Shown: positions 1 through 11,285, numbered from the stretch's first letter. The stretch: DNA of 64,000 nt from Cylicocyclus nassatus (GCA_958299035.1 CATQJL010000001.1:31235554-31299553), one strand, 5' to 3'. Program-made: numbers and translations. The notes: a model not told the origin generated them from the sequence alone.

Positions 1-1120
1 TTGACACATTGTACATATGCGCATGAAAAATACATTCAAAACTAGAAAACAAGTGACTTTCCATATATACATTTAAAACCAAGAAGCAAGTGACTTTCCA
101 TATATACGATAATATCATTTGATGCAACTGGTTCGCATATCGTTGGACAACCTTTCCGGATTGGCTGAACGGTCACATAATTTTGTTTTGTACTTCTGAA
201 TGCCACATTCAACCATTGATAAGCCTCATCCCATACTATAAATGAAATAAACTGTTGACAATTTTTAACTTATACTAGAACTTACAGCTATGCATAGAGT
301 AGCGATAACGTCTGTTAGCAGAGCAATATCAAAATGTATGCGTTCACAGAAGATGGTTAGAACAGATGATCGTATTGGTCCCTGGAAAACACTTGGTAGT
401 TTCAATCAAATCTTAGTCAGAGAAAACTTACATCTTTTGGAGTGCTCCGAGCAGCCGTAAGCATCAGATCAGCAGAAATGCGGTAGTATATCACATAGTG
501 ACTTAGCAGAAACCAACAGATCAGCGATCTTCAGATGAATTAGAATATTCAGCAAAGTAGGAATAGTCCACAACTCGCAGCATTGAGGATTATATGGAGG
601 AGCATTCATTGGCCATATCCGTATTCACGATTAACAGTGTTTCGTAATCACAAATAACAGTGTTAAACTGACAGCGGTCAACCATTCATTGTATCCATCA
701 TGAAAGCAGGAACCCAAACACAATGTATTGCAGCTGTCTCCTAAAAAACTTGTGGACGTCTAATTTGTATTTCTCTAGTTCGTACCCAAAAGGTGTTGCG
801 ACACTTACCTAGAATTCACGTCACAGCAAACAGGCATGAACTCACTGACGTTCGGCTTTTTCGCCTTTCAAGTCAAAATAAGCAATAATATAGAAGAGAA
901 TAACGAAGACCATGGAGTTTGATCAAATCTGAAAAGAAATGAATGAAATGAACGGAATCATAATAATGGGTTACATCAACCGTCATCAGACAAAGAAAGT
1001 GACGCAACCGAAGTAGAAAACCCCAACAATAGCAAAGGAAAATTAATAGAGAGAAGTTTCCTGCTTAGCAGACACAACGCGCCCAAAGTTTGAAATTATT
1101 TTCTTACTGTACGCGCAATC
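1..1120. other. AT-rich DNA, no gene recognised
   Basis: I see no open frame with a recognisable domain, no RNA gene and no terminal repeats. There is a short imperfect direct repeat at about 42-107, where a unit containing AAGTGACTTTCCATATATAC occurs twice. Confidence 0.5.
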
Positions 1121-1140
1121 TTGTGCGCTTTCCGAGCTAT

Positions 1141-1345
1141 TGCACAGTGGAACGGTCGCCGGCCGGCATTATTTACTAGTCCGGTGGCCGGCCGGCGTTT
1201 GGCTCCGCCCAAAATAATGGAACGGCCGCGAGCCGGAAGGCCGTCGTCGAACGGTCGCCGGCCGGTGCGAGTGTCTGAGTCGTTCCCCCATCCCCCGCCG
1301 CTTAGCTTCGGTGGCCGCCGACTAAATTAGGCGGCCGCCGCCAAT
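1141..1345. repeat. GC-rich motif block (CGCCGGCCGG)
   Basis: An abrupt GC-rich island in AT-rich DNA. The motif CGGTCGCCGGCCGG or close variants occurs at least four times, with related GGCCGCCG units at the right. This resembles the motif arrays inside the TIR elements at 12.0, 26.5, 53.4 and 59.6 kb, but I could not find matching terminal repeats. It may be a remnant of such an element. The open frame across it is only a consequence of GC richness. Confidence 0.5.
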
Positions 1346-2500
1346 TTTTCTTCACAAGTTACCAGTGGTATTGTATGTGTGGAGAGTCAGCAGCTTTTCA
1401 ACAAAATTTTCTTTCTCTTCAATTATGTGGAGGATTGCAGCGTTTTCTACTCTGTTATTTTTACTGTTCCTTCGAAGTTTTTCAGCGTCAACAGAATGAT
1501 TTGACTTTCAAATTTTTTACTGATTCTTTGGCAAATTTTTGCTTGCGCTGCTTGACAGCTCCACCTCCAAAACGCCTTCATGTTAACAATGACACTAAGG
1601 AGAATCTAGAAGGGCAATGGCAGAATCTCAAAAGAAATGGAGGAAATGAGGTTGAAGCGCCATTACACAATTGTCTATCTATGTACGTAACACCCATGTT
1701 CGTAAAGATGAAATTATGTTGATGAGCCTTTTGTCCGTTACTCATCTATGCCAGTGGAGACTTTGCCAGTTCCTATAGTCTTTTGTATGTGGGCAAAGAA
1801 TATTTAGGAAATTTTCAATTATTACCAAAGGCGCTTTGACAGCCAACATGACAAACCTTCTGCAAATTAATGTAATTTTTCGTAATTCTCTTTTGTTTTT
1901 GTCTTGTTTTTTATTCTAAAATAAAGTCTAAACCTGTATTGCAGTAGATGAAATGGCAGGACTTACAACCCTGTGATCTTTCAATACTGCAGATACTACA
2001 ACTTTTTGAGGTTTAAAATCAAAAACAAGCCTTACAAGAAGAATTTTTTTCAACAATGAAGCCCAGTTCGTGTTCTACCAAATAAGGCCTATTTAATTGG
2101 TCCCTGTTAGTTATATAACATATGATGCAAGTCATCATTTCGCCCCACTTCAATGCTAGCTACTCTGTTTCTAATCAAGTCTATTTGCTAGTTCCCATAA
2201 GAAACGCTTTGTTAGCAACTAACATAACACAACATTTCGGAACAATCACATTAGTCTCTAAGAAGACAAGAAACAGTTATGTGGACGTAATCGCATCAAG
2301 CTTTGTCTTGCAAGAGGATCCTACAAAAAGTCTTTCAAGAAGCAACATAGAATGAATGCAGATAATAGTCGAGCGGTGGTGCAGTTTATGTTTGTGTGTT
2401 TGAGAAAGTCAAAGAAATCTGAGTAGAAGAGAGCGGTGGGAGTATTGCTTTAAGTCATTGCAATTATTACAATACAGCAATGGATATCCTCAAAAAAAAT
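1346..2500. other. No recognisable content
   Basis: The longest open frame (1375-1722, + strand, 115 codons) has no domain I recognise and no visible partner exons. The next (2122-2355) is also unrecognised. I see no repeats. Confidence 0.4.
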
Positions 2501-2509
2501 CTAGGGGAG

Positions 2510-2990
2510 AGGTGGGGCAAAAAATTTTCTCACATGAAGTGGCGGGCTTACTGAAAATTTTTCGGGTGCTTTCCAGATTTTCTTGCTAGCGCCTCGAAAA
2601 GGTTATTACAAGATTAGTTTGAGTTTCATAAGCATTTCGAAGCAAATTTTAATCACTTGCAGGTGAAAAGTAGTCACTTTCACAGTTCTACAACTAACGC
2701 AAGCTACTTACAAAAAATTCGCAACCCATTTTTCGAGTACCACTTAAATTGTTGCACTTACCATATAAAAATAACGGTCAGTGAAATCTTTTCTTGGAGG
2801 GTGAGGATTTAGAGTTTTTCTCACATAAAGTCACACGGTTTCTATTTTTGCTGGAGCCTCGAATAAATTATTGTAAGAATGGTTCAAATTTTATAAAAAC
2901 TCCAAAGTATATTTTGATTACCTATTTGTAGATGAAAAGAAGAAGAAGTCACTCGCACAACTATAACCAACGTAAGTTGAAAATTTGTGG
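2510..2990. repeat. Diverged tandem duplication, ~270-bp unit
   Basis: The order 'TTCTCACAT(g/a)AAGT', 'GCCTCGAA(a/t)A', 'TTATT(a/g)(c/t)AAGA', 'GATGAAAAG...GTCACT', 'CAACG(c/t)AAG' appears once at about 2527-2705 and again at about 2818-2976. The two units differ at many sites. No coding potential is evident. Confidence 0.55.
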
Positions 2991-3898
2991 TCATTTTTAG
3001 AGGAAGAGGAGAATTCAGTCTTCTGGACATGATGATGCACTTTTTTGATTTTGGGTTTATGTTACAAGAAAACAAGAGCAGCAAAGAGATTGATGAATAA
3101 ATCAGAATATTGTCAATAAGTAAGTAAAATTAATTTCCAATTTGAATCCTTGAGAATGACTATACATGCTAACCTGCAGTTGATTCTTCCAAATCAACAT
3201 AAGAAGATTTTGAATTCTCAAAACTTCGATGGAACTACAAGCTTACAAAAAAACATCCGAAAGCCATACGGATGCAAATCTGAAAGGAAAAATGTTTCAA
3301 GTGTAAATACAGCAGGTCAAAAAGTTTTCAAAGCAACTAATTCATTAGTTATTTGTTCTTTCTCACTGAGAGTTGAAAAAATTCTCAGATGACGTTAGTA
3401 GATGCCGAAGCAAAATTTCCCCCAAGTTCTCAAAACTTTGCAAAATAAGTGGAGGCAACTTTTCCATCGGAAAAAGGGAATTTCTAATGGTAAAATCAGC
3501 AGAAGTTACGGAAGTATGAAATATGTGGAGAAATAACAAGTTGTGCAAAATCTGCTGCCAAAGGACCTGTTGCAAACCTCTGTAAGGGTGATTATGTGAA
3601 CAATTTTTTATGTATCTGTTCCAAAATGAACAACTGGCTCTTATTATTCGCAATGCAACTTTAGTGCTTGATAAAATTCAAAAATCGATTATTTTAGAGA
3701 CACAAATATATCTTGTCCACAAGTGAGCCTCTTCCCTGAAAAATCAAGTAGTTTTTGTTCTCCAAGGAGACCTACGGCCGATAGTAAAACCAAGCTTGCA
3801 CACCGAGATCATCCAACTCGCGAGGTGAAGCTTGAAGTCGAAATCGAAAAAAAATTTTACCTACTGAAAATCGGATTTTCGCCGAAAAGGACTTAAAG
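2991..3898. other. No recognisable content
   Basis: Only short overlapping frames on both strands (for example 3150-3392 plus, 3363-3653 minus), none recognisable. I see no RNA gene or repeat. Confidence 0.4.
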
Positions 3899-3900
3899 TA

Positions 3901-4822
3901 TTACCTCGTCCCAAAAATATTTTCGCCTTTTTCAAACAATCGCCACGGTCCGCAGAACAAACTTCCTTAGAAGATCTTAAAATCATCCGATGCAGTTTTT
4001 TATGCGCTTTCAAATGGCCGTCTTAGCATTGCAGTTTAATAAACGAGGTCTTAGAAAATTACCAAAAACTGCGACCCACGCTTTTTACCAAGGTCAAGTT
4101 TCGCTATTTTTCTAAATCACTATAGTAATTTCCCGAAGGAGTTCAAGTGACCTTTGAATAGAGCAAACAAAGTAGGATATAAAACAATTTTCGCCCCTTC
4201 CAAATCCGGGTGTTATTCGACGCAGCACCTTCCTCTCTTTCAGAGACATGTTTTTTTGTTTCTTTCGTAAACTTTTAGAGGACAAAATCGACAAAATTCG
4301 TGTTTTTGATCCCCCAAGATGGACCCGAAAAATTCAAAATCTGATGTTTCGAACCTGGAAAGCTCATTTGTCCTGTAAAATTAGTAATGAATCTTAACCT
4401 GTCTTTAAAAGTATCAAAAACTGAGAATTTCTTAGGGTTTGACGAGTATTCGTCTGGTATGGGTCTGCTAAAATTCGACAGTGTTGTTTAAAATTTTGTC
4501 AAAAAATTATGGAGAGCTTTGGGAAGGAGAAAGAAATTGTTTTGCATCCTATTTCGTTTGCTCTATCCGAAAGTTGCTTGGGCTTCTCCGGAGAATCAGT
4601 ACAAGAATTTAGAAAAATAGCGAAACTTGACCTTGGTCAAAAGCGTGGGTCGCAGTTTTTGGCAATTTTCTGAGAGCTCGTTTGTTATACTGCAATATAA
4701 GGATAACCATTTGAAAGAGCATAAAAATTGCATCAAATGCTTCCAAGACCTTCTAAAGATGTTTGTTCTGCGGACCGTGGCGATTGTTTAAAAAAATCGA
4801 AAATACTTTCGGGACGACCTAA
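3901..4822. mobile_element. Long-TIR MITE, TA target (mariner-type ends)
   Basis: The left end TTACCTCGTCCCAAAAATA and the right end, read on the minus strand as TTAGGTCGTCCCGAAAGTAT, are inverted repeats flanked by TA (3899-3900, 4823-4824). The inverted arms extend about 300 bp inward: the AGAGCAAAC..AGGAT..AAAACAATT segment near 4160-4190 pairs with its complement near 4535-4565. TA target and TTAGG-type ends suit the Tc1/mariner group. There is no transposase frame, so it is non-autonomous. Left-arm mutations suggest it is old. Confidence 0.8.
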
Positions 4823-4824
4823 TA

Positions 4825-7016
4825 TTGTATAATGCATAGTGATATTCATACATACATCTGCTGATTCTTTTCGCGCATAGAAATCGAGAAAAAAAATCCA
4901 GAAACTGCCGACCCCCCCCCAGATCCTCTTACATATATGATTGTATACTGTGAGCCCTATTGAGTATGATCCCAGAAATCTCTGTATACACCTCGAATAA
5001 TCAAGTAATCAGGTTTGACGATTCAAACAACGGAAAAAGTGACATCTTCGCATTTTTGGGCTATTTTTCTCAATCGCGCAAATGCATATATGAGTACTAC
5101 GTATCCACTGTATGATGATCAGCGTGGTCCATAAGAAATTTCTGGAAGTAGTTTAGTAAGCCTCATAGTTTTCACAAGTGTAGTTTGACCCTCATTCGTC
5201 TATTTTATTCCGAGTTCTCAAAGGCACAACCATTGCTACAGGAAATGGAAGAAAGGAATATTGGGTGGCTCCAAATTTTTTTGGCTTTGTATGAAGGCGG
5301 ATACCTCATATTGGCAAAGATGAAGTAGTGCTTTGTATTGAGTGCAAAAAAGGTTGACTAACTTACTTTTAAACCGTAAATAACCATGCTCAAAATTGAC
5401 CATTTCACTTGGGTGATTCAATATTTGAAAACTTAGAATTCGGCAAAACCTAATACGCAGAAAATGACCATTACACTTGAGTGGCTCAGAATTAGCTAAA
5501 ACATGGTCCACAGGTTCGGGAATCTTAGGTCTTTTGAGCTTGCATTGATCTATCGAATAGTGTCATAAGTCTGATAGAAAAGCAAAAGCCATTCCAATTA
5601 TTTAGTCAAAGGCTTTACTGTTAAGGGTAGTGGCGTTTCAAATCAACTGTACACTTTTTAGAGGACTTTTGCGCCAGATAAAGGGAGCAATAAGGTGAAA
5701 AATATATGGATGGCATCAGAGCAGAAGACTTGTCGTCAAAATTTAGCCAAAGTTTAGACTAGACAGTGATTCAAAAAGTGAAGAATTACTATTTTGCTAA
5801 AAATCCAATCCAAATCTTACAGTCACCCCCCCCCAACTTATAACCATTGCGAAAAAAATTTGCTGCCCATATTATTGGATCTGCTCTGGGTAACTTACAG
5901 TCGACTGAGTTGTTTCCCAATGGTGTCTTGTGTGCAAACCCACATTTTTAGGAGTTGTCCATGGCATCGATAGATTTTTTTCTCAAGCTTTTGAGATTTT
6001 TGTGACTGGTGAAACTACGCTTAAGGAGGAGTGATTATTTGAATAATACATTACTTTCTTTTTTAGGTTGACTGTGCTGCGATCACGAACGCCCTGAAAA
6101 GTGTGCAACTGCACAATCGCCAAGAAAACTTCAACTGTACCAGTTCCTACATAAGGGTTCGCATAGATTAAACGATCCAGCCGCTATCACATTACAGCAT
6201 TCCAATCTAGCTTTATGAAGGGGAAACGGTGCAAAAACGCGATCACCGAGGTGTGACGCTGTGGTTTTTTCGACATCGATAATCATAACACCCAGGACCA
6301 GCTTGGTTGCAAACTTATTGGGCGTGTCGCGTACCGGCAACGCGGCTCGTTTCCATACAGATGCAGTCGACGATGCTATCTTTGGTACAGACAAAAAATA
6401 GGGGATCGTTTTAAGCAAAGCATAGTACGTTTATCCGCTATCCGCTACAGCCACCAGACAACAGGTTCTAGAGATTTGCGTTTTGGGTGCGCAACAAAAA
6501 ATCTTTGCATGATGTAAAGTCATCAAATTAATTAGACAGCAACTCATTCAGAAGTGGGAAATCTACGCCTTTAGAATGGAAATGGAACCAATATTCTCAG
6601 GTGCAGATAAGGTGAGAATATTCTTTGAAATACATGATTTTGGTGCAAGTATACTTCAAGTCTTAATTAATTTAATTAGTTTGTTAATAGTTCTAGAGCT
6701 TCGTGTCTTGTTGTCCACTCTTTTCTTTTTCTTTTTTTCTTTTGCCCTGAGGCTGACGCCTAGCTGATCTCGTGCGTTTTTTGTACTTTCTTTCTGTTGT
6801 TCCCCTCTTCTTGACGCACCTTGGAAAATTATAAAATAAAGATACAATAAAGCCCTTCTGATCGGCAGAATCCATTTTCACTTGGGGACCCCGTGCCACT
6901 GAGCCGGTTGGTGTGTTATTTTTGTAGACAAACGATATTTTCGCTTGGTTCACTCAACGGTATAAAATAAATAAACAATAACTGATCTCCGGTCATTCCT
7001 ACTAATGCTCGCATTA
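4825..7016. other. No recognisable gene
   Basis: Open frames are short and unrecognised: 5236-5511 minus and 6131-6418 minus (95 codons, no known motif). Poly-C runs occur at about 4912-4920 and 5827-5834. Around 5395-5500 two short segments containing AATGACCATT.CACTTG-type sequence recur about 75 bp apart. No tRNA or rRNA is visible. Confidence 0.4.
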
Positions 7017-7065
7017 TTTCTTCCGTTTTTGGTAATTTTGATATTCGTACCAAAAACGGAAGAAA
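7017..7065. other. Perfect 18-bp hairpin
   Basis: Arm 7017-7034 (TTTCTTCCGTTTTTGGTA) is exactly complementary to 7048-7065, with a 13-nt loop at 7035-7047. The surroundings are not repetitive here. It could be a small inverted repeat, a transposon relic or an RNA hairpin. The stem is short for a microRNA precursor. Confidence 0.75.
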
Positions 7066-7619
7066 GCATAAACCGAAAGCTCTCACCTAGAGGGCTGTCT
7101 ACTCCAAAATTTCAGGATGAAGACGACAGAGATGGGCATTGTGTGCAAATCGATTTCCAAAGTCTACAGCAGCAATTTTTTCGCTCGGGTATGGATGTAT
7201 GGCTATGATCAGCATGAGCCAATGGAGGTCCGAGAAATCATTTCATGAAAGGGGAGGGGGAAGGATGGAAAGGAAAAGCTGAATTATTTTTGAATGAAGA
7301 CATGGCGTTAGTGATGTCCTCCGAACATTTTGGGACTTCCAGATTTTGGTTTATAATGCAAATAAAGTTCCCTGTAAATCTGAATCTCACATTCCAAAAA
7401 ACGGGGTTATAATCCCACATGTTGATAATCCCACATGTCATTTGCGTTATTTTTCAACTTAAGCTATTTTCAAGAACTGTGACATGTTCCTTGGAAGAGC
7501 GGGGAGGGGGGGGGGGGAGCATTCCAACTTAGCACTAAGATATTGAAGATCTTGTTACGTATATCTAGCGCTTCTTTCACATTTTCGTTGAGAAATAACC
7601 CTGGCAATTTTACCACTGA
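7066..7619. other. No recognisable content
   Basis: AT-rich DNA with a poly-G run at about 7508-7518. Two short open frames are unrecognised. Confidence 0.4.
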
Positions 7620-8134
7620 CTAGCTGGCTTACCCGGCTCCGCCCGGCCCTGTCAAAACACTTTGATGAAGTTCCGTTCCCTTCCCTGTACAACCTCTCTC
7701 TCTGTTGCCACTTCTACGTGCAATTCCCTATTGTCCTGTTAGTAATCAGCATGCTCACTTACCCTCCTATGCCAACTCCCATCCCCGTAGCTCAAACTTT
7801 GCAGATAAATCGATAAAATCGATAAAAGTGAGGGTAATCCTAAAAACTGATGGCGCTTTTTGGCTATGCCACAAAATGTTTTTGTGGTGGGTCTTGCTCA
7901 AACTGGATATGTGCTCAGATAATCGCCGGGGGCAGGCGGTCCGCAAACTCGCGCTTTTCTGCAAGCGGTCGGCAAAATTTTGGAGCGCGGCCAAACCTTC
8001 AGCGAGCGGTACTTCCCTATTCTGCCAGCGGGCAGCAATACAGAATTTTCTGCAAGCGCTCGTCAAATAATTTCTTTCAGCGAGCGCTGACTAAACTTTC
8101 AGCAAGCGCTCGGACTCCTTTTATGCACTTTCGT

Positions 8135-8146
8135 GCGTACGCCGAG
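8135..8146 (+). promoter_or_regulatory. Conserved block upstream of SL-like RNA (candidate PSE)
   Basis: GCGTACGCCGAG lies at -49 to -38 from the leader. The identical 12-mer has the same spacing in copy 2 (10632-10643), copy 3 (45466-45477, minus) and copy 4. Nematode SL and snRNA genes are driven by a proximal sequence element in roughly this region. The spacing and identity are seen in the sequence; the promoter role is inferred. Confidence 0.45.
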
Positions 8147-8183
8147 CTAAGGTAAGACTCTACCTGGCAGAGGTGTCGTCGAT

Positions 8184-8309
8184 GGTTTTATCACCCAAGT
8201 TTGGGGTACTTTCTCCAAGCGGAAAGTACCTGAGGGCTGTGCGGTCCTCCACAAGGGACCGCGCGGCCCCCAATAATTTTGCATATTCTCGCGGAAAGTC
8301 CGCGAGAAT
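8184..8309 (+). ncRNA. SL1-like spliced leader RNA gene, copy 1
   Basis: The 22-nt leader (8184-8205) begins GGTTTTATCACCCAAG and ends TTTGGG. It differs from nematode SL1 only at positions 6, 9 and 21, and is followed by GT at 8206-8207. Stem-loop I (8205-8213 with 8222-8230) encloses the splice donor. Stem-loop II pairs 8234-8247 with 8256-8269: 14 bp including two G-U pairs. An Sm-like AATTTTG sits at 8275-8281. Stem-loop III is a perfect 10-bp stem (8285-8294 with 8300-8309). This is the order seen in nematode SL RNAs, with a similar size (~126 nt). Expression is unknown. Confidence 0.8.
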
Positions 8310-10410
8310 GCGGCCAATGCGCCGCAACTAATCCATAAGAAAACCGTGACACTTCTCCGAGCATTTGTCAAAAAATTGAACAATATTCTTCCAAATTTCT
8401 GCAGGCGGAGCGCAAGAAATCAGCGAACTATCTTTCCGGTGCCCGCTTGCCCAAAAATCGCATGGCCGCCTGCCCCCGGCGATTATCTGAGTGGGGGCTA
8501 TTGAACCACTTATGACGAATATGGTAGTCATTGCGCGTGGCAGCGTGTAAAAATCTTGAATCTGCCTGAAACCTTGGCAGGGAGTTACCCAAAGCGCTGT
8601 TTCAGGAATATCGTGCTTAATCCCCACGATAATGGCAATTCGTGTGGTATAAAAGTTTCCCACGACCGTAATGCTTTCCTTATAGGACCACTGCAGCGCG
8701 CGATACACCCTTCGGCGGCTTTTGCCTAAGCAAAAACAGGGAGGGAGATTTGCCGCGTGCGTTACACGTCAGGACAGGCAGGATGGCGCTGGAGACCGAT
8801 ATAAATACAAAGCAACCGTTTCCCCATTTCGTGAGTATCTGGGATCTAAATTGGCCCGAAAGCGAAAAAAAATGTCCATTCAAACACTGCAACTCACCAT
8901 GACTTCACAATAATGCGTTATGATAGCAAGCAAGCATTATATTCATAAGAGTATACTTCTAAACCGTTACAGGTAAGGTTTTGAGCAACTTCGACCCATC
9001 TACTGTACACCCACCGTAACCCAAGAAAATGGCGCTATCGTGCGAAATCAGCATGATAATCATGTTCAGCGCGCCAAATGACCACCTTAGACGAAGTTCA
9101 AAGCAAATCTGTTTCTGCCCCATACCGTATAACCACCATAACTGTATGGAAAGGTCCCAATATGCAGAGAGAGAAACGATATTTATAATTAGCATGTCGA
9201 ATAAACCATATGGACCGAACTCCAGCCGAATTCATATTTTTACTTCCTACTAAACCTATCGTAACCACATGGGAAGACGTTCTGCGGAGAAATCTGATGT
9301 CCGCTTCACGCGATTTCAGTCGCGACGCGATTTGGCAATTCGCCAGAAGTCTGCGGATCCAACATTAGCAAACTGCACATACATAGTGTGTATAACTTAC
9401 GTAGACTGATGAAATGCCCTATCTTCTGTACATTTATAATGTGCTTACAATAAGTTATGGGCACCTGGAATATTGCCAAATCGCGTCGCGATCTGGCATC
9501 GCTTGAAGTATGCCCGGCCCTTAAGATAACCCTTATACACGAAGTCTGAGCAAGCTCTACCGCAAAAAAATTTTGGAGCCCGGATAGCTGAATAGCGCCA
9601 AACGATATCGAACTCGTAATCAGCATGCTTGATTACCCCCCTGTGCCAAATCCCAGCCCCGTACCTCAATCTTTACAAAAAATCGATAAAATTAATAATA
9701 GTAATCGATAATTCTGAAAACTAATATTGTATTCTGAATCCCCATGCTCGAATACCCCCTGTGCAAACTCCCAGCCCCATAGGTGAACTCAGCAAAAAAT
9801 CGTTAAAAATCGGTAAAATCGATATCGATAGATGACGAAAAGTAGCCTATGACGCCCGACGGGGCCCCGAAGTGTATGTGTGCCAAGTTTGGTCCGGATC
9901 GGTTCAGAAATGGAATTTTCTATTCGGAACATACGTACAGGCAGACATACAGACAGATCAGCTTTATATACTACTAGCTGGCTTACCCGGCTCCGCCGTA
10001 TCCGGACCAAGCTTGGCACACATACACTTCGGGCCCCGGCGGGTGTCACAGTCCACTTTTCGTTATCGATCGATGTCGATTTTACCGATTTTTATCGATT
10101 TTTTTGCAGAGTTCACCTACAGGGCTAGGAGTTGGCACAGGTGGGGAAGTGAGCATGGGGATTCCGAACACAATATTAGTTTTCAGGATCGTCCATTACT
10201 TTTATCGATTTTATCGATTTTTTTTGTAAAGTTTGACCTGCGGGGCTGGGAGTTTGCACAGGGGGGTAATCGAGCATGCAGATTACGAATACAATATTAG
10301 TTTTCAAGATCGTCCATTACTTTTATCGATTTTATCGATTTTTTGAAAATTTGAGCTAGGGGCTGGAATTTGGCACAGGGGTGTAATCGAGCATGCTGAT
10401 CACCCCCCTT

Positions 10411-10988
10411 CTCAGATAATCGCCGGGGGCAGGCGGTCCGCAAACTCACGCTTTTCTGCAGGCGGTCAGCAGGATTTCGGGGCGTGGCCAAATCCTCAGC
10501 GGGCGGTATTTGCGTTTTCTGCAAGCGGGCATCAATACAAAATTTTCTGCAAGCGCTCGTCAAACAATCTCTTTCAGCGAGCGCCGGCCAAACTTTCAGC
10601 AGGCGCTCAGACTCTTTTTACGCAGTTTCGGGCGTACGCCGAGAAAAGATGAGACTCTCTGTGGCAGAGGTGCCATCGATGGTTTTATTACCCAAGTTTG
10701 GGGTACTTTCTTTCAGCGGAAAGTACCTGAGGGCTGTGCGGTCCTTCAAAAAGGACCGTGCGGCTCTCAATAATTTTGCATGTTCTCGCGGAAAATCCGC
10801 GAGAATGCGGCCACTGTGCCGCAACTTATGTATAGAAAAACCGCGATAGATCTTCGAGCGTTCGTCTAAAAATTGGCCAAAATTATTCCAAATTTCTGCA
10901 AGCGGGCCACAAAAAATCAGCGAACTATTTTTCCGGTGCCCGCTTGCTCAAAATTCGCATGGCCGCTTGCCCCCGGCGATTATCTGAG
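10411..10988 (+). mobile_element. SL-carrying TIR element, copy 2
   Basis: 578 bp with the same CTCAGATAATCGCCGGGGGC termini as copy 1, flanked by TT on both sides. It is clearly diverged from copy 1, with many substitutions in the motif region, but keeps the leader, GT donor and all RNA stems. Nested in Helitron H2 among 118-bp satellite units. Confidence 0.88.
10681..10805 (+). ncRNA. SL1-like spliced leader RNA gene, copy 2
   Basis: The leader at 10681-10702 differs from SL1 at only two positions (6 and 21), and GT follows at 10703-10704. Stem-loop I keeps GGTACTTTC/GAAAGTACC. Stem-loop II pairs 10731-10744 with 10753-10766. Its changes relative to copy 1 (C to T on the 3' arm) turn G-C pairs into G-U pairs and leave all 14 positions paired. 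AATTTTG is at 10772-10778. Stem-loop III is 10783-10791 with 10797-10805. Of the four copies this leader is joint closest to SL1. Confidence 0.8.
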
Positions 10989-10998
10989 TTGGGGATGA

Positions 10999-11281
10999 TC
11001 AGCATGCTCGTACCCCCTGTGCCAACTCCCAGCCCCATAGCTCAAACTTTGCAAAAAATCGATAAAATCGATAAAAGTAATCGATAATCCCGAAAACCAA
11101 TATTGTATTCGGAATCCCCATGCTCGATTACCCCCTGTGCGAACTCCCAGCCCCGTAGCTCAAACTTTGCAAAAAAATCGATAAAATCGATAAAAGTAAT
11201 CGATAATCCTGAAAACCATTATTGTATTCGGAATCCCCATGCTCGATTACCCCCCTGTGCCAACTCCCAGCCCCGTAGCAC
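10999..11281. repeat. 118-bp satellite units (ATCGATAAAATCGATAAAAG type)
   Basis: Tandem units of about 118 bp: GCTCGATTACCCCC, TGTGCCAACTCCCAGCCCC, TAGCTCAAACTTTGCA, ATCGATAAAATCGATAAAAG, then AATATTGTATTCGGAATCCC. Related units in either orientation lie at 9620-9790, 10090-10400, 14520-15080, 36645-36720 and 61985-62170, always inside Helitron-like elements. Confidence 0.8.
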
Positions 11282-11285
11282 TTTT

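Larger units (their letters stand above)
7914..8491 (+). mobile_element. SL-carrying TIR element, copy 1
   Basis: A 578-bp element with perfect termini CTCAGATAATCGCCGGGGGC / its complement. Flanking dinucleotides are TG on both sides, suggesting a 2-bp target duplication. The left half carries six or seven spaced copies of a GCRAGCGS motif (for example GCAAGCGGTC, GCGAGCGGTA, GCAAGCGCTC), with more near the right end. The middle is an SL1-like RNA gene. By eye I found no difference from copy 4 (62964-63541), which lies in opposite orientation. No transposase is encoded. It is nested inside Helitron H1. Confidence 0.9.
7620..9970 (-). mobile_element. Helitron-like element H1 (minus orientation)
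   Basis: The left boundary is the element's 3' end: on the minus strand it reads ...GGTAAGCCAGCTAG followed by T (7619). The right end, TATATAAAGCTG on the minus strand, matches the 5' end of the better-defined copies at 14399 and 36127. Those copies obey the Helitron rule (A | TC...CTAG | T, no target duplication). H1 holds the nested SL element (7914-8491). It also holds about 1.1 kb of internal DNA unlike other copies, and one 118-bp satellite unit near its 5' end. No Rep/helicase frame is present, so it is non-autonomous. Confidence 0.65.
9974..11285 (-). mobile_element. Helitron-like element H2, 5' end missing
   Basis: Starts abruptly after H1 with CTAGCTGGCTTACCCGGCTC (the 3' end, minus orientation), and then carries the family segment with GGCACACATACACTTCGGG. 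The expected AGCTTTATATAAGA end is absent; similarity stops at about 11281. H1 and H2 lie head to tail. H2 contains 118-bp satellite units and the nested SL element copy 2. Confidence 0.55.

Noticed and set aside
6131..6418. 95-codon minus frame as a host exon
   Set aside because: No recognisable domain, and no linked exons or splice signals I could support.
8147..8383. 78-codon minus frame, repeated exactly at 63072-63308
   Set aside because: The conservation comes from the recent copy of the SL element. The frame lies antisense to the SL RNA structure and has no domain.
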